The notes beneath the pieces are model-generated. The model was not told the origin of the DNA. It ran no database searches and saw nothing but the letters and a program-made list of their open reading frames with translations. The translations under genes and the position numbers were made by a program. DNA of 64,000 bases, from NCBI RefSeq assembly GCF_034377145.1, contig NZ_CP139707.1:1621001-1685000 (forward strand), written 5' to 3'. The number at the start of each line of letters is the position of its first letter. Position 1 is the stretch's first letter. The DNA comes from Sulfitobacter sp. OXR-159. Lineage in GTDB: Bacteria > Pseudomonadota > Alphaproteobacteria > Rhodobacterales > Rhodobacteraceae. Below, piece after piece: positions 19,194 to 26,597 of the stretch.

Positions 19194-19544
19194 TTAACCA
19201 GCCTTTGCAGGGCGTTGTGTCCAGCGAGGATTGCGCCAGTCGATGCCCTCCAGAAGATAGCCTAACTGCGCCGCCGATATCTGCACCGCTTCGCCCGACC
19301 GGCTCACGGGCCAGATGAACTTGCCTGCCTCCAGGCGCGTTAGATAAAGCGACATGCCCACGCCATCATGCCACAGGATCTTGACGAGGTCGCCCTTACG
19401 ACCTCGGAAGCAAAATATCTCACCCGCATGGGGATCGCGGCCGAGCCCTTCTTGCACCTGTAGCGCCAGCGTGTTCATGCCCCGCCGCATATCGGTGACG
19501 CCGCCTGCGATCCACACCTTCACGCCCGCCGGAAACGCGATCAT
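19194..19544 (-). CDS. tnpB: IS66 family accessory protein TnpB
   Basis: The 116-residue IS66 Orf2 (TnpB) protein. The family signature is plain: GVKVWIAGGVTDMRRGMNTL, then LGRDPHAGEIFCFRGRKGDL, VKILWHDGVGMSLYLTRLE and GKFIWP. TnpB is required for IS66 transposition but its biochemistry is poorly defined. It overlaps tnpA by four bases (ATGA-type) and is followed by tnpC, here broken. Confidence 0.93.
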   Translation of the reverse strand: MIAFPAGVKVWIAGGVTDMRRGMNTLALQVQEGLGRDPHAGEIFCFRGRKGDLVKILWHDGVGMSLYLTRLEAGKFIWPVSRSGEAVQISAAQLGYLLEGIDWRNPRWTQRPAKAG

Positions 19545-19948
19545 TGCCGATCCACCACTGCCAGAATCCGAGCAAGCGCTTCGGACTCCACGCCGATCGG
19601 CACGATGAGTCGACGCCCATTCGGAAGGGCTACCTCAACCCGACAGTCCGGAGATGGAATGGCATCGATCGGATTTGCCTGCGACGCGGAAACTTCCTTC
19701 GGCACAGTCACCGGCGCGAACGATACAAAGCCAGAAGACCCAAGCTCACCGTTTCGATACTGCCGCCGCCAAGTCGTCAAAAGCGACCGGCAAATGCCGT
19801 GTCGCCGCGCCGTGGCTGTCACCTGACGGTGGCCAATAAAGCTTTCTTCCACAATGCGCAGTTTGTCATCATCCGACCAATGCCGGCGGCGTTCACCATC
19901 GGCAGCAGACAGAACTTCGATTTGAGGGCGGTTGATAAAGTCGGACAT
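19541..19948 (-). CDS. tnpA: IS66 family protein TnpA (HTH)
   Basis: A 135-residue protein with an N-terminal helix-turn-helix (RRRHWSDDDKLRIVEESFIG, then VTATARRHGICRSLLTTWRR) of the IS3/IS66 Orf1 type, and a C-terminal half ending with VEVALPNGRRLIVPIGVESE, typical of IS66 TnpA. It is the promoter-proximal gene of the IS and probably binds the element's ends. It appears intact, unlike tnpC. Confidence 0.9.
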   Translation of the reverse strand: MSDFINRPQIEVLSAADGERRRHWSDDDKLRIVEESFIGHRQVTATARRHGICRSLLTTWRRQYRNGELGSSGFVSFAPVTVPKEVSASQANPIDAIPSPDCRVEVALPNGRRLIVPIGVESEALARILAVVDRQ

Positions 19949-20007
19949 AAGGTCGGACTTACCATCGGATCGAGCCTGAGATCAGACGGCCGTCGCCGGA
20001 GGTTTAC

Positions 20008-20151
20008 AATAGCTAAGTCGAAAGTTGTCCTTAAAACATGCTTAGCTGCGAATATTTGCGAAAGTGTTAAATATTAGAGCAAAGGTAATCCTCGTCTTTC
20101 ACTGCTCAAATAGCAGCTTGCGTCTCTCATGATAAAGGTTCCAACGCCAGC
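20008..20151. other. Non-coding gap between IS66 and rhodanese remnant
   Basis: An AT-richer 140-base stretch containing the outer flank of the IS66 end. No gene or clear site seen. Confidence 0.4.
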
Positions 20152-20412
20152 TTATCTCTGAGCTACAACAACCGGGCGTCCATCTTCGCGTCATTCTAGC
20201 ATGCCGCCTTCAAGCCTTCGCGCGTTAAGACCGTGCCCGCGCAGGACAGCAACGGCTTGGTGGGCATAGACGCAGTATGGCCTGCAGCAATAGGCGACGA
20301 TTTTGGCATCTGGCGCCAGCGAAGGAAGAATTCCATCCAACTCCGCCAAAGTAACATTGCGCGCCCGGGAATGGATCGGCGGCGTATTCGTCCGAAGGTC
20401 TGTGCTAGACAA
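20152..20412 (-). pseudogene. Rhodanese-domain fragment
   Basis: The minus strand encodes ARNVTLAELDGILPSLAPDA, KIVAYCCRPYCVYAHQAVAV and LRGHGLNARRLEGGMLE, the C-terminal half of a rhodanese domain. A TGA then replaces the expected Trp codon before REDGRPVVVAQ. The usual active-site loop CxGPYC reads CCRPYC, and the N-terminal half is missing. The remnant lies against the start of the sterol-desaturase gene on the other strand. Such rhodanese domains often sit at the end of ArsR-type regulators, but that cannot be shown here. Confidence 0.75.
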
Positions 20413-20418
20413 TCCGGA

Positions 20419-21285
20419 ATGCTCCTTTTCATGTTTGAGGCCTTTCTTTCTGCCGAACCCATTATCCGCCTTACTGCCTTTCTGGGTGTGCTTGTGGCTA
20501 TGGCCCTGTGGGAAGTCGCGGCGCCGCGGCGTCGGCGGGAAATCTCAAGGGTGATCCGTTGGTCAAACAACCTCGCGCTGGTGGCCGTCGACACAATCAT
20601 CTTGCGGCTCTCATTTCCGATCGTAGCGGTCGGCCTTGCCGTCATGGCTGAGGAACGGGGCTGGGGGTTCTTTAATAACTTTGCCTTGCCCGTCTGGGTG
20701 GCCATTGCCGCCTCAATGCTGCTTCTGGATCTAGCGATCTACCTTCAGCACGTGATGTTCCACGCGGTCCCCGGCCTCTGGTGGCTGCACCGCATGCATC
20801 ACGCCGATCTCGACTTCGACGCGACAACGGGGTTGCGGTTCCACCCGATCGAAATTTTGATCTTAATGGGCATCAAGCTCGCGGTAGTCGCCGCCCTCGG
20901 TCCGCCCGCCGTGGCAGTGCTGCTGTTCGAGGTGGTCCTGAATGCGACTGCGATGTTCAACCACGCCAATATCAACCTGCCGCGCCCGGTGGACCAGATA
21001 CTGGGCCTCTTTGTGGTAACCCCTAACATGCACCGTGTTCACCATTCCGTCGCCCCACGTGAGACCAACTCGAATTACGGCTTTAACCTGTCGTGGTGGG
21101 ACCATCTTCTGGGGACATATGTCGCCCAGCACGCCAAGGTGCATGAAGGGATGGAGACAGGGATTGAGCAGTTCCGCACGCGCCGCGACCTCTGGCTTGA
21201 TCGCATGCTGATCCAGCAAGTTCGCGGCCCAGCGTCGGGCGGCGCACTCGACCCGAAGGTCACGACGAAAGAGCCTGTCGACTGA
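20419..21285 (+). CDS. Sterol desaturase/fatty acid hydroxylase family protein
   Basis: Membrane-bound di-iron oxygenase family protein, about 288 residues. The histidine clusters that hold the two irons are visible: QHVMFH (HxxxxH-like), HRMHH, NHANI and HRVHHS. They lie between four or so hydrophobic segments, with a C-terminal WWDHLLGTY motif. Family members hydroxylate or desaturate lipids at the inner membrane; the substrate is unknown. ATG at 20419 (MLLFMFEAFL) or 20431 (MFEAFL) are both plausible. The gene is divergent from the MFS/sensor operon and stands alone. It has no obvious metal-resistance role. Confidence 0.85.
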   Translation: MLLFMFEAFLSAEPIIRLTAFLGVLVAMALWEVAAPRRRREISRVIRWSNNLALVAVDTIILRLSFPIVAVGLAVMAEERGWGFFNNFALPVWVAIAASMLLLDLAIYLQHVMFHAVPGLWWLHRMHHADLDFDATTGLRFHPIEILILMGIKLAVVAALGPPAVAVLLFEVVLNATAMFNHANINLPRPVDQILGLFVVTPNMHRVHHSVAPRETNSNYGFNLSWWDHLLGTYVAQHAKVHEGMETGIEQFRTRRDLWLDRMLIQQVRGPASGGALDPKVTTKEPVD

Positions 21286-21405
21286 TCAGAGCTCATCCGT
21301 AATTGGCTGGGCGAGCAAACGCAGGCGCGCCTGCTTCCTGCCGCTGCAAACACCCCTGATGTGTGAGGGCGATGTGGCAACGCCATACGGTGCGGCCCGT
21401 CATAT

Positions 21406-22635
21406 TCAGAATTGCGTGCGAGACACACCCGCGTTGTCCGACAGTTCAGCGGGCCAAAAGCGCAGAGCTGCTACGATCCCGCACGCGGCCAGGCCCCCCA
21501 GCAGTATCAGCGCTGGAACCGTTCCGAATGCGGTCATGGTCCAACCTGCCAAAGGATAAGTGAGCAGCCAGCAGGCATGAGACAGCGCGAATTGCGCTGC
21601 AAATACAGCGGGTCGGTCTTCCGGTTGGGCCGATCGCCGCAAGAGACGGCCTGATGGGGTCAGAACCGCAGAATTGCCCAGGCCGATGAGCAGCCAGATG
21701 GCCAGCAGGAGGGGCCAAGATAAGCCCAAACCTATAATGCCCCCTGCGATCCCAAACAGAGCCGCGACCATCAGCCAAGCACCCGTCAGCATCACGGGCC
21801 TATCGGGAATCCTGTCCAGCAGCTTCGGCAGGGCAAGTGCCGCGATCATGCTCCCTGCGCCGAAAGCGAACATTGTCCAGGCCAACGCCGTATCGTTCAG
21901 CCCCAATTGCCCGCGCACCAGAACGACCGTATTGACCAGCACCATGGCACCTGCGCTCGACACGGCCAAGCTGAGGCCCAGCATGCCGCGCAGACGCGGT
22001 GTCGCAAGGTAGATGCGAATGCCCCTCGTGGTGCGGTCATACACCCCGCGCGGTTCCGTCGCCTTGGGGCTGGGGAGGACAACCGAGACCACCAGCAGGG
22101 CCGAGGCCACAAAGCCCGCGACAGTTCCTAAAAACAACGCGTTGTAGCTCATCACCGCCAACAGAACGGCGGCCAGCGCAGGCGAAATGGTATTCTCCAG
22201 ATCATAGGCCAGCCGCGAAAGCGACAGCGCGCGGGCATAGCGATCTTCCTCCGGAAGCACGTCCGGGATTGTCGCTTGGAATGTCGGCGTGAAGGCGGCT
22301 GAGGCTGATTGCAGGAAGAAAATCAGGATATAGATCTGCCAAACCTCGGTCACGAAGGGGAGGGCCAAGGCCACCGCCGCCCGCACCAAGTCCAACGTGA
22401 CCAAAAGAGCGCGGCGCGGCAGACGCTCGGCAAAGGCGCCGGCAATCGGCGCGATGCCGACATAGGCCACCATCTTGATGGTGAAAACGGTGCCGAGCAC
22501 CATCGCGGCCCGATCTCCCGACAAATCGTAAGCCAACAAGCCAAGCGCCATCGTTGCCAAGCCAGTGCCAAGAAGCGCGACAACTTGGGCGAGGAAGAGG
22601 TGTCTGTAGGTTCGATCCGATAGAACACCCAGCAT
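21406..22635 (-). CDS. MFS transporter (probable exporter)
   Basis: A 409-residue major facilitator with twelve predicted membrane helices. It opens MLGVLSDRTYRHLFLAQVVA, with the MFS helix 1 pattern and the loop-2/3 GAFAERLPRR motif (G-x-x-x-D/E-R-x-x-R-R). Start chosen at 22635; the open frame extends upstream into the regulator. It begins 7 bases after the CsoR/RcnR-type gene ends, so the sensor and transporter form one operon, and a divalent-metal or stress-compound exporter is likely. The substrate is not determinable from sequence. Confidence 0.85.
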   Translation of the reverse strand: MLGVLSDRTYRHLFLAQVVALLGTGLATMALGLLAYDLSGDRAAMVLGTVFTIKMVAYVGIAPIAGAFAERLPRRALLVTLDLVRAAVALALPFVTEVWQIYILIFFLQSASAAFTPTFQATIPDVLPEEDRYARALSLSRLAYDLENTISPALAAVLLAVMSYNALFLGTVAGFVASALLVVSVVLPSPKATEPRGVYDRTTRGIRIYLATPRLRGMLGLSLAVSSAGAMVLVNTVVLVRGQLGLNDTALAWTMFAFGAGSMIAALALPKLLDRIPDRPVMLTGAWLMVAALFGIAGGIIGLGLSWPLLLAIWLLIGLGNSAVLTPSGRLLRRSAQPEDRPAVFAAQFALSHACWLLTYPLAGWTMTAFGTVPALILLGGLAACGIVAALRFWPAELSDNAGVSRTQF

Positions 22636-22642
22636 AATGCCC

Positions 22643-22903
22643 TCAGAGGTAACGGGTGATGGTCTTAAGCCCGGCGCGGTCACTCTCGGAGCCATCGACC
22701 TCAAGGCAATGGTCGATGTGGTCATGGATCAAAACGCGCTTGGCGTTGGTCACGGCCTTCTCAACGGCTTGCAACTGCTGCGCCACGTCGACGCAAGGCT
22801 TGCCTGCCTCTAACATCGCGATCACCGCACGCAGATGCCCATCGGCACGTTTCAGCCGAGCAATGAGGGCGGGATGACTTGCATGAATATGGGTGTCTGA
22901 CAT
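22643..22903 (-). CDS. CsoR/RcnR-family metal-sensing repressor
   Basis: An 86-residue DUF156-family tetrameric repressor. The Cys37-His62-Cys66 triad (KPCVDV, HDHIDHCLE) has the CsoR/InrS spacing, and extra His residues at the N-terminus (THIHASH) recall nickel/cobalt sensors of this family. Without metal it should bind G-tract operators; metal binding releases DNA. A perfect dyad of that type lies just upstream (22914-22932), between this gene and the divergent His-rich/HupE operon, so it probably controls both directions. Metal identity (Ni/Co favoured by neighbours) is inference. Confidence 0.88.
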   Translation of the reverse strand: MSDTHIHASHPALIARLKRADGHLRAVIAMLEAGKPCVDVAQQLQAVEKAVTNAKRVLIHDHIDHCLEVDGSESDRAGLKTITRYL

Positions 22904-22913
22904 ACTAAGACCG

Positions 22914-22932
22914 TATCCCCCTTGGGGGGATA
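22914..22932. promoter_or_regulatory. Operator for the CsoR/RcnR-type repressor
   Basis: TATCCCCC-TTG-GGGGGATA: perfect 8-base arms with C/G tracts, the hallmark of RcnR/CsoR operators. It begins 10 bases upstream of the sensor start and 52 bases before the divergent His-rich protein gene. Confidence 0.8.
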
Positions 22933-22984
22933 GAGCAAGACGGCGAAAAGCGCCGCGTGATTGACGAGAGGGCAGACAGGACAG

Positions 22985-23341
22985 ATGACTTTTCTACGGA
23001 CAACTGGGCAAGCCGCTTTTGCGATGCTTCTCTGTGTGGCCGTGCTTGTCTGGTCCGTGGTGCCGACCTCCTCCCATGTTCCTGCGGTGTCGGTTGTTCT
23101 TCAAGATCATGAACAGATGATCGCGGATCACGGGCACTCTCACGGGTTAGAAGAAGACCTTGCTTGGGCCATGCATGGGCACAGTCATGACAGTGCGGAC
23201 CATGATCATAGCCAAGCGGTGGTGTTTGGCCGCGCCTTGGCCGCGCAACCCGTCGAGGTCTACAGGGCCGCATGGCGGATCCGTGCTGCTTCTGCAAACA
23301 CCTCAAGGGTTTACCTGATCGAACGACCGCCGCGCGTGTGA
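22985..23341 (+). CDS. His-rich exported protein
   Basis: A 118-residue protein with an N-terminal hydrophobic signal (about residues 8-28, TGQAAFAMLLCVAVLVWSVV). A histidine- and aspartate-rich stretch follows (DHEQMIADHGHSHGLEEDL; HGHSHDSADHDHSQ), suited to binding divalent metals in the periplasm. AGGA lies 4-8 bases before the ATG at 22985. It is the first gene of a rightward operon with a HupE/UreJ-like protein and a membrane-anchor protein, divergent from the metal sensor. It may buffer or present nickel, cobalt or zinc; this is inferred from composition and context. Confidence 0.75.
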   Translation: MTFLRTTGQAAFAMLLCVAVLVWSVVPTSSHVPAVSVVLQDHEQMIADHGHSHGLEEDLAWAMHGHSHDSADHDHSQAVVFGRALAAQPVEVYRAAWRIRAASANTSRVYLIERPPRV

Positions 23342-23398
23342 CTGGCCGCGCCACTGGCACTCCCATTCCTCACAAATCACATACGCGGAGTTCAATCC

Positions 23399-24127
23399 AT
23401 GAACACAGTCCCACGGGGCTGGACCGATTTTGGCGCACGCCGGATCGCGATCCTGTCCCTTGTCACAATTACCTTGCTCATTCAGAGCGCAAGCTATGCC
23501 TTAGCGCATAATGTCACGCCCGGGGATGCGGGCTATATTCAGGAAATCTGGGGGGTGAACATCATTCCCTTCATGTATCTCGGCGCCAAACACATGGTGA
23601 CGGGCTACGACCACATCCTGTTTTTGTTCGGCGTCGTCTTTTTTCTCTACAAGATGAAAGACGTTGGCATCTATGTCAGTATCTTTGCGTTCGGGCATTC
23701 GACCACGATGCTGGCCGGCGTCTGGTTCGGCTGGGGCATCAACGCCTATATCGTTGACGCCATCATTGGCCTGTCGGTCGTCTACAAGGCACTCGATAAC
23801 CTTGGCGCCTATCAGCGCTGGTTCGGCGTGCAGCCAAATACCAAGGTTGCAACGCTGATCTTCGGCTTCTTCCACGGCACCGGTCTGGCCACCAAGCTTC
23901 TCGACTACGAGATCGCACCGGATGGGCTTTTGGCCAACCTTCTGGCGTTCAACGTGGGCGTGGAGTTGGGCCAGCTGATGGCGCTTGCCATCATCCTTAT
24001 CGTCATGGGCTTCTGGCGGAGATCACCCAACTTCTTCCGCCAGGCCTACACAGCAAACGTCATCATGATGGCACTGGGGTTCATCCTCATGGGCCTTCAA
24101 ATCACCGGCTATTTCGTAGCCGCTTAA
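23399..24127 (+). CDS. HupE/UreJ-family membrane protein
   Basis: A 242-residue inner-membrane protein of the HupE/UreJ_2 group. Its features are a cleavable-looking N-terminus ending ASYALAHNV, the motif GYDHILFLFGVVFF (conserved Asp-His in helix 1), SIFAFGHSTTMLAG, then GFFHGTGLATKLL and FNVGVELGQL. HupE/UreJ proteins are nickel (or cobalt) permeases in hydrogenase and urease clusters, and related proteins recur in metal-resistance islands. Here no hydrogenase or urease is nearby. It sits between the His-rich protein and the membrane-anchor gene, under the likely control of the dyad at 22914-22932. Confidence 0.88.
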   Translation: MNTVPRGWTDFGARRIAILSLVTITLLIQSASYALAHNVTPGDAGYIQEIWGVNIIPFMYLGAKHMVTGYDHILFLFGVVFFLYKMKDVGIYVSIFAFGHSTTMLAGVWFGWGINAYIVDAIIGLSVVYKALDNLGAYQRWFGVQPNTKVATLIFGFFHGTGLATKLLDYEIAPDGLLANLLAFNVGVELGQLMALAIILIVMGFWRRSPNFFRQAYTANVIMMALGFILMGLQITGYFVAA

Positions 24128-24144
24128 ACAAATAGGAGAACCAC

Positions 24145-24801
24145 ATGTTCAACGCAGAAAAACCAAGCCTCAACGAATTGCCCACCTCCGCGCAGCTCAT
24201 CCGCTCAACCGCCATTGCAGCGGCCAGCGCTGTCGCGATCCTCGTGACCGTGGTGCTGCCCGCCGAATACGACATCGACCCTACGGGGATCGGCGGCGTG
24301 CTCGGTCTGGCCGAAATGGGTGAGATCAAGAGCCAGCTTGCCGCAGAGGCGGAAGCGGACCGTATCAAGGCACTGGAAGAGCAGGGCGCGCTTGTGACCC
24401 AAGAGCAATCCAGCCTGATGAATGATATCTTCAGCGTCTTCGTCGGGGCCGCCCATGCCGAAGAGGTGCCGTCTGAACCCGCGCAAGAATGGCGCGATGA
24501 AATCACCTTTACGCTGGCACCGGGCGAGTCTGCCGAGTGGAAGTTGGTGATGGAAGAAGGTCAGACCGCTGAATACGTCATGTTGGTCGAAGGAGGACGC
24601 GTGAACTTTGACCTGCACGGCCATGGGTCGGGCCAATCCGAGACTTATTACAAAGGCCGCGGCTCGACAGGTGAAGAGGGCGAGATCACTGCCGGTTTCG
24701 CAGGTCAGCACGGCTGGTTCTGGCGCAACCGTGATAAGACTGAGGTGACGGTGACCGTTCAGGTGCGCGGCGAATACGACGAATTCAAAGACGCCAGCTA
24801 A
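24145..24801 (+). CDS. Transmembrane anchor protein of metal-resistance cassette
   Basis: A 218-residue protein with one membrane segment (about residues 22-41, STAIAAASAVAILVTVVLPA), an acidic coiled region (LAEMGEIKSQLAAEAEADRI) and a C-terminal beta-rich domain (FTLAPGESAEWKLVMEEGQT, then VNFDLHGHGSGQSETYYKGR). This layout matches proteins annotated 'transmembrane anchor protein' that accompany HupE/UreJ genes. AGGAGAA precedes the ATG. The periplasmic domain may bind metal or a partner; the role is untested. Confidence 0.8.
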   Translation: MFNAEKPSLNELPTSAQLIRSTAIAAASAVAILVTVVLPAEYDIDPTGIGGVLGLAEMGEIKSQLAAEAEADRIKALEEQGALVTQEQSSLMNDIFSVFVGAAHAEEVPSEPAQEWRDEITFTLAPGESAEWKLVMEEGQTAEYVMLVEGGRVNFDLHGHGSGQSETYYKGRGSTGEEGEITAGFAGQHGWFWRNRDKTEVTVTVQVRGEYDEFKDAS

Positions 24802-24808
24802 ACCGCAT

Positions 24809-24840
24809 GGCTGCCGGTCCTTTCAGAAGGGTCGGCAGCC
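24809..24840. terminator. Hairpin between convergent genes
   Basis: GGCTGCCG/CGGCAGCC stem extended by a partly paired TCCTT/AAGG inner stem. No T-tract follows on either strand, so it is only a probable bidirectional terminator by position. Confidence 0.5.
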
Positions 24841-25163
24841 TATCCGGCGCGGGGCGCGAGAATAATCACCGCTGCGCCAAGAATACAAAGACCCGCCCCG
24901 GCCGCATCCCAAAGATAAGGCCGCTGCCCTTCCACAGCCCACATCCACACCAGCGACGCCGCGATATAGATACCGCCATAGGCCGCAAAAGCGCGCCCGG
25001 CGAAGCCTGCCTCAACCAAGGCCAACAACCCCGCAAACAGCGCCAAGCTCAGCAGACCCGGCACCGGCCAAAGTGGCGAAGCGCCGCGCCACCACGCCCA
25101 GACCGCGAAACACCCGACGATCTCGGCCAATGCCGCAAGCGGATAGAGCAGGGCGGCAGGCAT
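24840..25163 (-). CDS. YnfA (UPF0060) family membrane protein
   Basis: A 107-residue four-helix membrane protein of the YnfA/UPF0060 family. Signatures are [20 protein letters not shown] near the start, [20 protein letters not shown] in the middle and [18 protein letters not shown] at the end. It resembles SMR transporters and some members export drugs or cations. Start chosen at [10 protein letters not shown], which overlaps the MerR gene stop by one base. The coupling to a Zn/Cd/Pb-type sensor suggests a metal-linked role, but none is established. Confidence 0.9.
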   Translation of the reverse strand: MPAALLYPLAALAEIVGCFAVWAWWRGASPLWPVPGLLSLALFAGLLALVEAGFAGRAFAAYGGIYIAASLVWMWAVEGQRPYLWDAAGAGLCILGAAVIILAPRAG

Positions 25164-25588
25164 CAGGCGGTGGTCCCGTGATCGGCAAGACATTCCTCAT
25201 GGTCGCGGAGCACCTCAAGAATGCGGCAATCGGCCACCCGATCCGCATTGCAGGCACCGATCATCCGCTGCAATTCAACGCGGAGGGCTTCGAGCCGCAC
25301 CAGCCGCGCTTCGACTTCGCGAAGTTGCCTTTGGGCGATGGCATCGACCTGCGCACAGGATCGGTCGGGCGTGTCAGAGAGGTCCAGTAACTCCCGGATT
25401 GCCTCGAGCGAAAAGCCAAGCTGGCGGGAATGGCGGATGAAGGAGAGGCGGTCCAACTCGGCATCGCCATAGCGCCGCTGACCGCCTTCGGTCCGGCCGG
25501 GTTCAGGCATAATGCCGATCTGCTCGTAATAGCGGATCGTCTGCACTTTGGTGCCAGTGCGCTTTGCGAGTGTGCCGATTGCAAGCAT
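25163..25588 (-). CDS. MerR-family heavy-metal sensor (ZntR/CadR/PbrR-like)
   Basis: A 141-residue MerR activator with [23 protein letters not shown] (then [20 protein letters not shown]), a dimerisation helix and metal-site cysteines at about residues 78 (RSCAQV), 113 and 121 ([11 protein letters not shown]), plus Cys133. This C79/C114/C12x pattern fits Zn/Cd/Pb sensors. MerR proteins bend promoters with over-long spacers to activate them. Two dyads with the same half-sites are present: one in its own promoter (25605-25623) and one in the 19-base spacer before the ZntA-type ATPase gene. YnfA is coupled downstream; ZIP is divergent. Confidence 0.92.
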   Translation of the reverse strand: MLAIGTLAKRTGTKVQTIRYYEQIGIMPEPGRTEGGQRRYGDAELDRLSFIRHSRQLGFSLEAIRELLDLSDTPDRSCAQVDAIAQRQLREVEARLVRLEALRVELQRMIGACNADRVADCRILEVLRDHEECLADHGTTA

Positions 25589-25604
25589 GTCTGATCCTCC
25601 TGTA

Positions 25605-25623
25605 ACCTATAGTCTCTGTAGGT
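25605..25623. promoter_or_regulatory. MerR-type operator upstream of the sensor
   Basis: ACCTATAG-TCT-CTGTAGGT, 8-base arms with one mismatch, 17 bases upstream of the MerR start. The half-site CTGTAGGT recurs exactly in the zntA promoter at 26561-26568, supporting one regulator for both. Confidence 0.75.
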
Positions 25624-25742
25624 TGCGCGGTGGTTTGGCGCAAGTCGACGGGGCACGATCCTTCCCATAGGCTTGGCCAACTGGCAAGGCGGACTACGTC
25701 GTTGACGGCTGCACATAGCAAATGTTGAGGAAGGATTCCCCC

Positions 25743-26525
25743 TTGGAGACGATGTCACCCTTGATGCTCGGATTTCTTGGCAGCCTGGCTGCGGGCGCTA
25801 TGACCGCCGTGGGGGCCGTGCCGGTGCTCTTTGGGCGCACCCCGTCGCGGGCAACGCGCGACCTGTCGTTGGGGTTTGCCGCCGGGGTGATGCTGGCGGC
25901 GTCTTTCTTTTCGCTCATCATCCCCGCACTGGATGCAGCCGGACTGCGGTATGACAGCGAGGCCGCGCCCGCCGCGATCGTCTGTGTGGCGATCTTGCTC
26001 GGCATGGGGGCCGTGGCGCTGATGAACGAACTTCTACCGCATGAGCACTTCAAGACGGGCCGCGAGGGGCCAGCGGCGGCATCGCTTCGACGGGTGTGGC
26101 TTTTCATCATTGCGATCACGATCCACAATTTCCCCGAAGGTCTGGCCGTTGGTGTGGGCTTCGGCGCGGATGGGCTATTGGGCGGCACGCCACTGGCGCT
26201 TGGTATTGGGTTGCAAAATGCACCTGAAGGGCTCGCAGTGGCGGTGGCGCTCTTAGGCGAAGGTTACTCCAAAGGCCGCGCATGGGGTATCGCAGCCCTC
26301 ACCGGGATGGTTGAGCCTATCGGCGGTCTGCTCGGCGCCGGGATCATCGCACTGTCTGAGCCGTTGCTGCCTTGGGGGCTGGCCTTTGCCGCAGGGGCGA
26401 TGCTTTTCGTTATCAGCCATGAGATCATTCCCGAAACTCATCGCAGCGGGCATCAGAACAAGGCCACGCTCGGTTTGGCGATTGGGCTGGTGCTTATGCT
26501 GTTTCTCGACGTTTGGCTGGGCTAA
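25743..26525 (+). CDS. ZIP-family metal transporter
   Basis: A 260-residue ZIP protein with eight hydrophobic segments. The metal-path motifs in helices 4 and 5 are clear: AITIHNFPEGLAVGVGFG (H-N-x-P-E-G) and GIGLQNAPEGLAVAVALLGE. HEHFKTG is in the variable loop and SHEIIPETH follows. ZIP proteins move Zn or other divalent cations into the cytoplasm, although some GufA-like bacterial members may act otherwise. The TTG at 25743 has GAGGAAGGA 9 bases upstream; the ATG at 25752 is the alternative. It is divergent from the MerR gene and followed by a MerR-controlled promoter. Confidence 0.88.
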   Translation: METMSPLMLGFLGSLAAGAMTAVGAVPVLFGRTPSRATRDLSLGFAAGVMLAASFFSLIIPALDAAGLRYDSEAAPAAIVCVAILLGMGAVALMNELLPHEHFKTGREGPAAASLRRVWLFIIAITIHNFPEGLAVGVGFGADGLLGGTPLALGIGLQNAPEGLAVAVALLGEGYSKGRAWGIAALTGMVEPIGGLLGAGIIALSEPLLPWGLAFAAGAMLFVISHEIIPETHRSGHQNKATLGLAIGLVLMLFLDVWLG

Positions 26526-26545
26526 AAAATATTTCAAAAAAGCGC

Positions 26546-26576
26546 TTGAAGCTACAGTTGCTGTAGGTCGTATCTC
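26546..26576 (+). promoter_or_regulatory. MerR-type promoter of the ZntA-like ATPase gene
   Basis: -35 TTGAAG (26546-26551), 19-base spacer, -10 TATCTC (26571-26576). A perfect CTACAG-TTG-CTGTAG dyad (26552-26566) fills the spacer. Long spacers with a central dyad are diagnostic of MerR-activated promoters. The site shares half-sites with the dyad beside the MerR gene. Confidence 0.85.
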
Positions 26577-26597
26577 TGCGTCTGAAGGTGAATCAGA

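Larger units (their letters stand above)
17426..20007 (-). mobile_element. IS66-family insertion sequence, decayed
   Basis: Typical IS66 gene order tnpA-tnpB-tnpC reading leftwards, with tnpC broken. Upstream of tnpA a candidate terminal repeat ends at 20007 (reads GTAAACCTCCGGCGACGGCC on the minus strand, with the GTAA start common in IS66 ends). No matching repeat is visible at the left side, so that end is probably lost. Confidence 0.75.
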
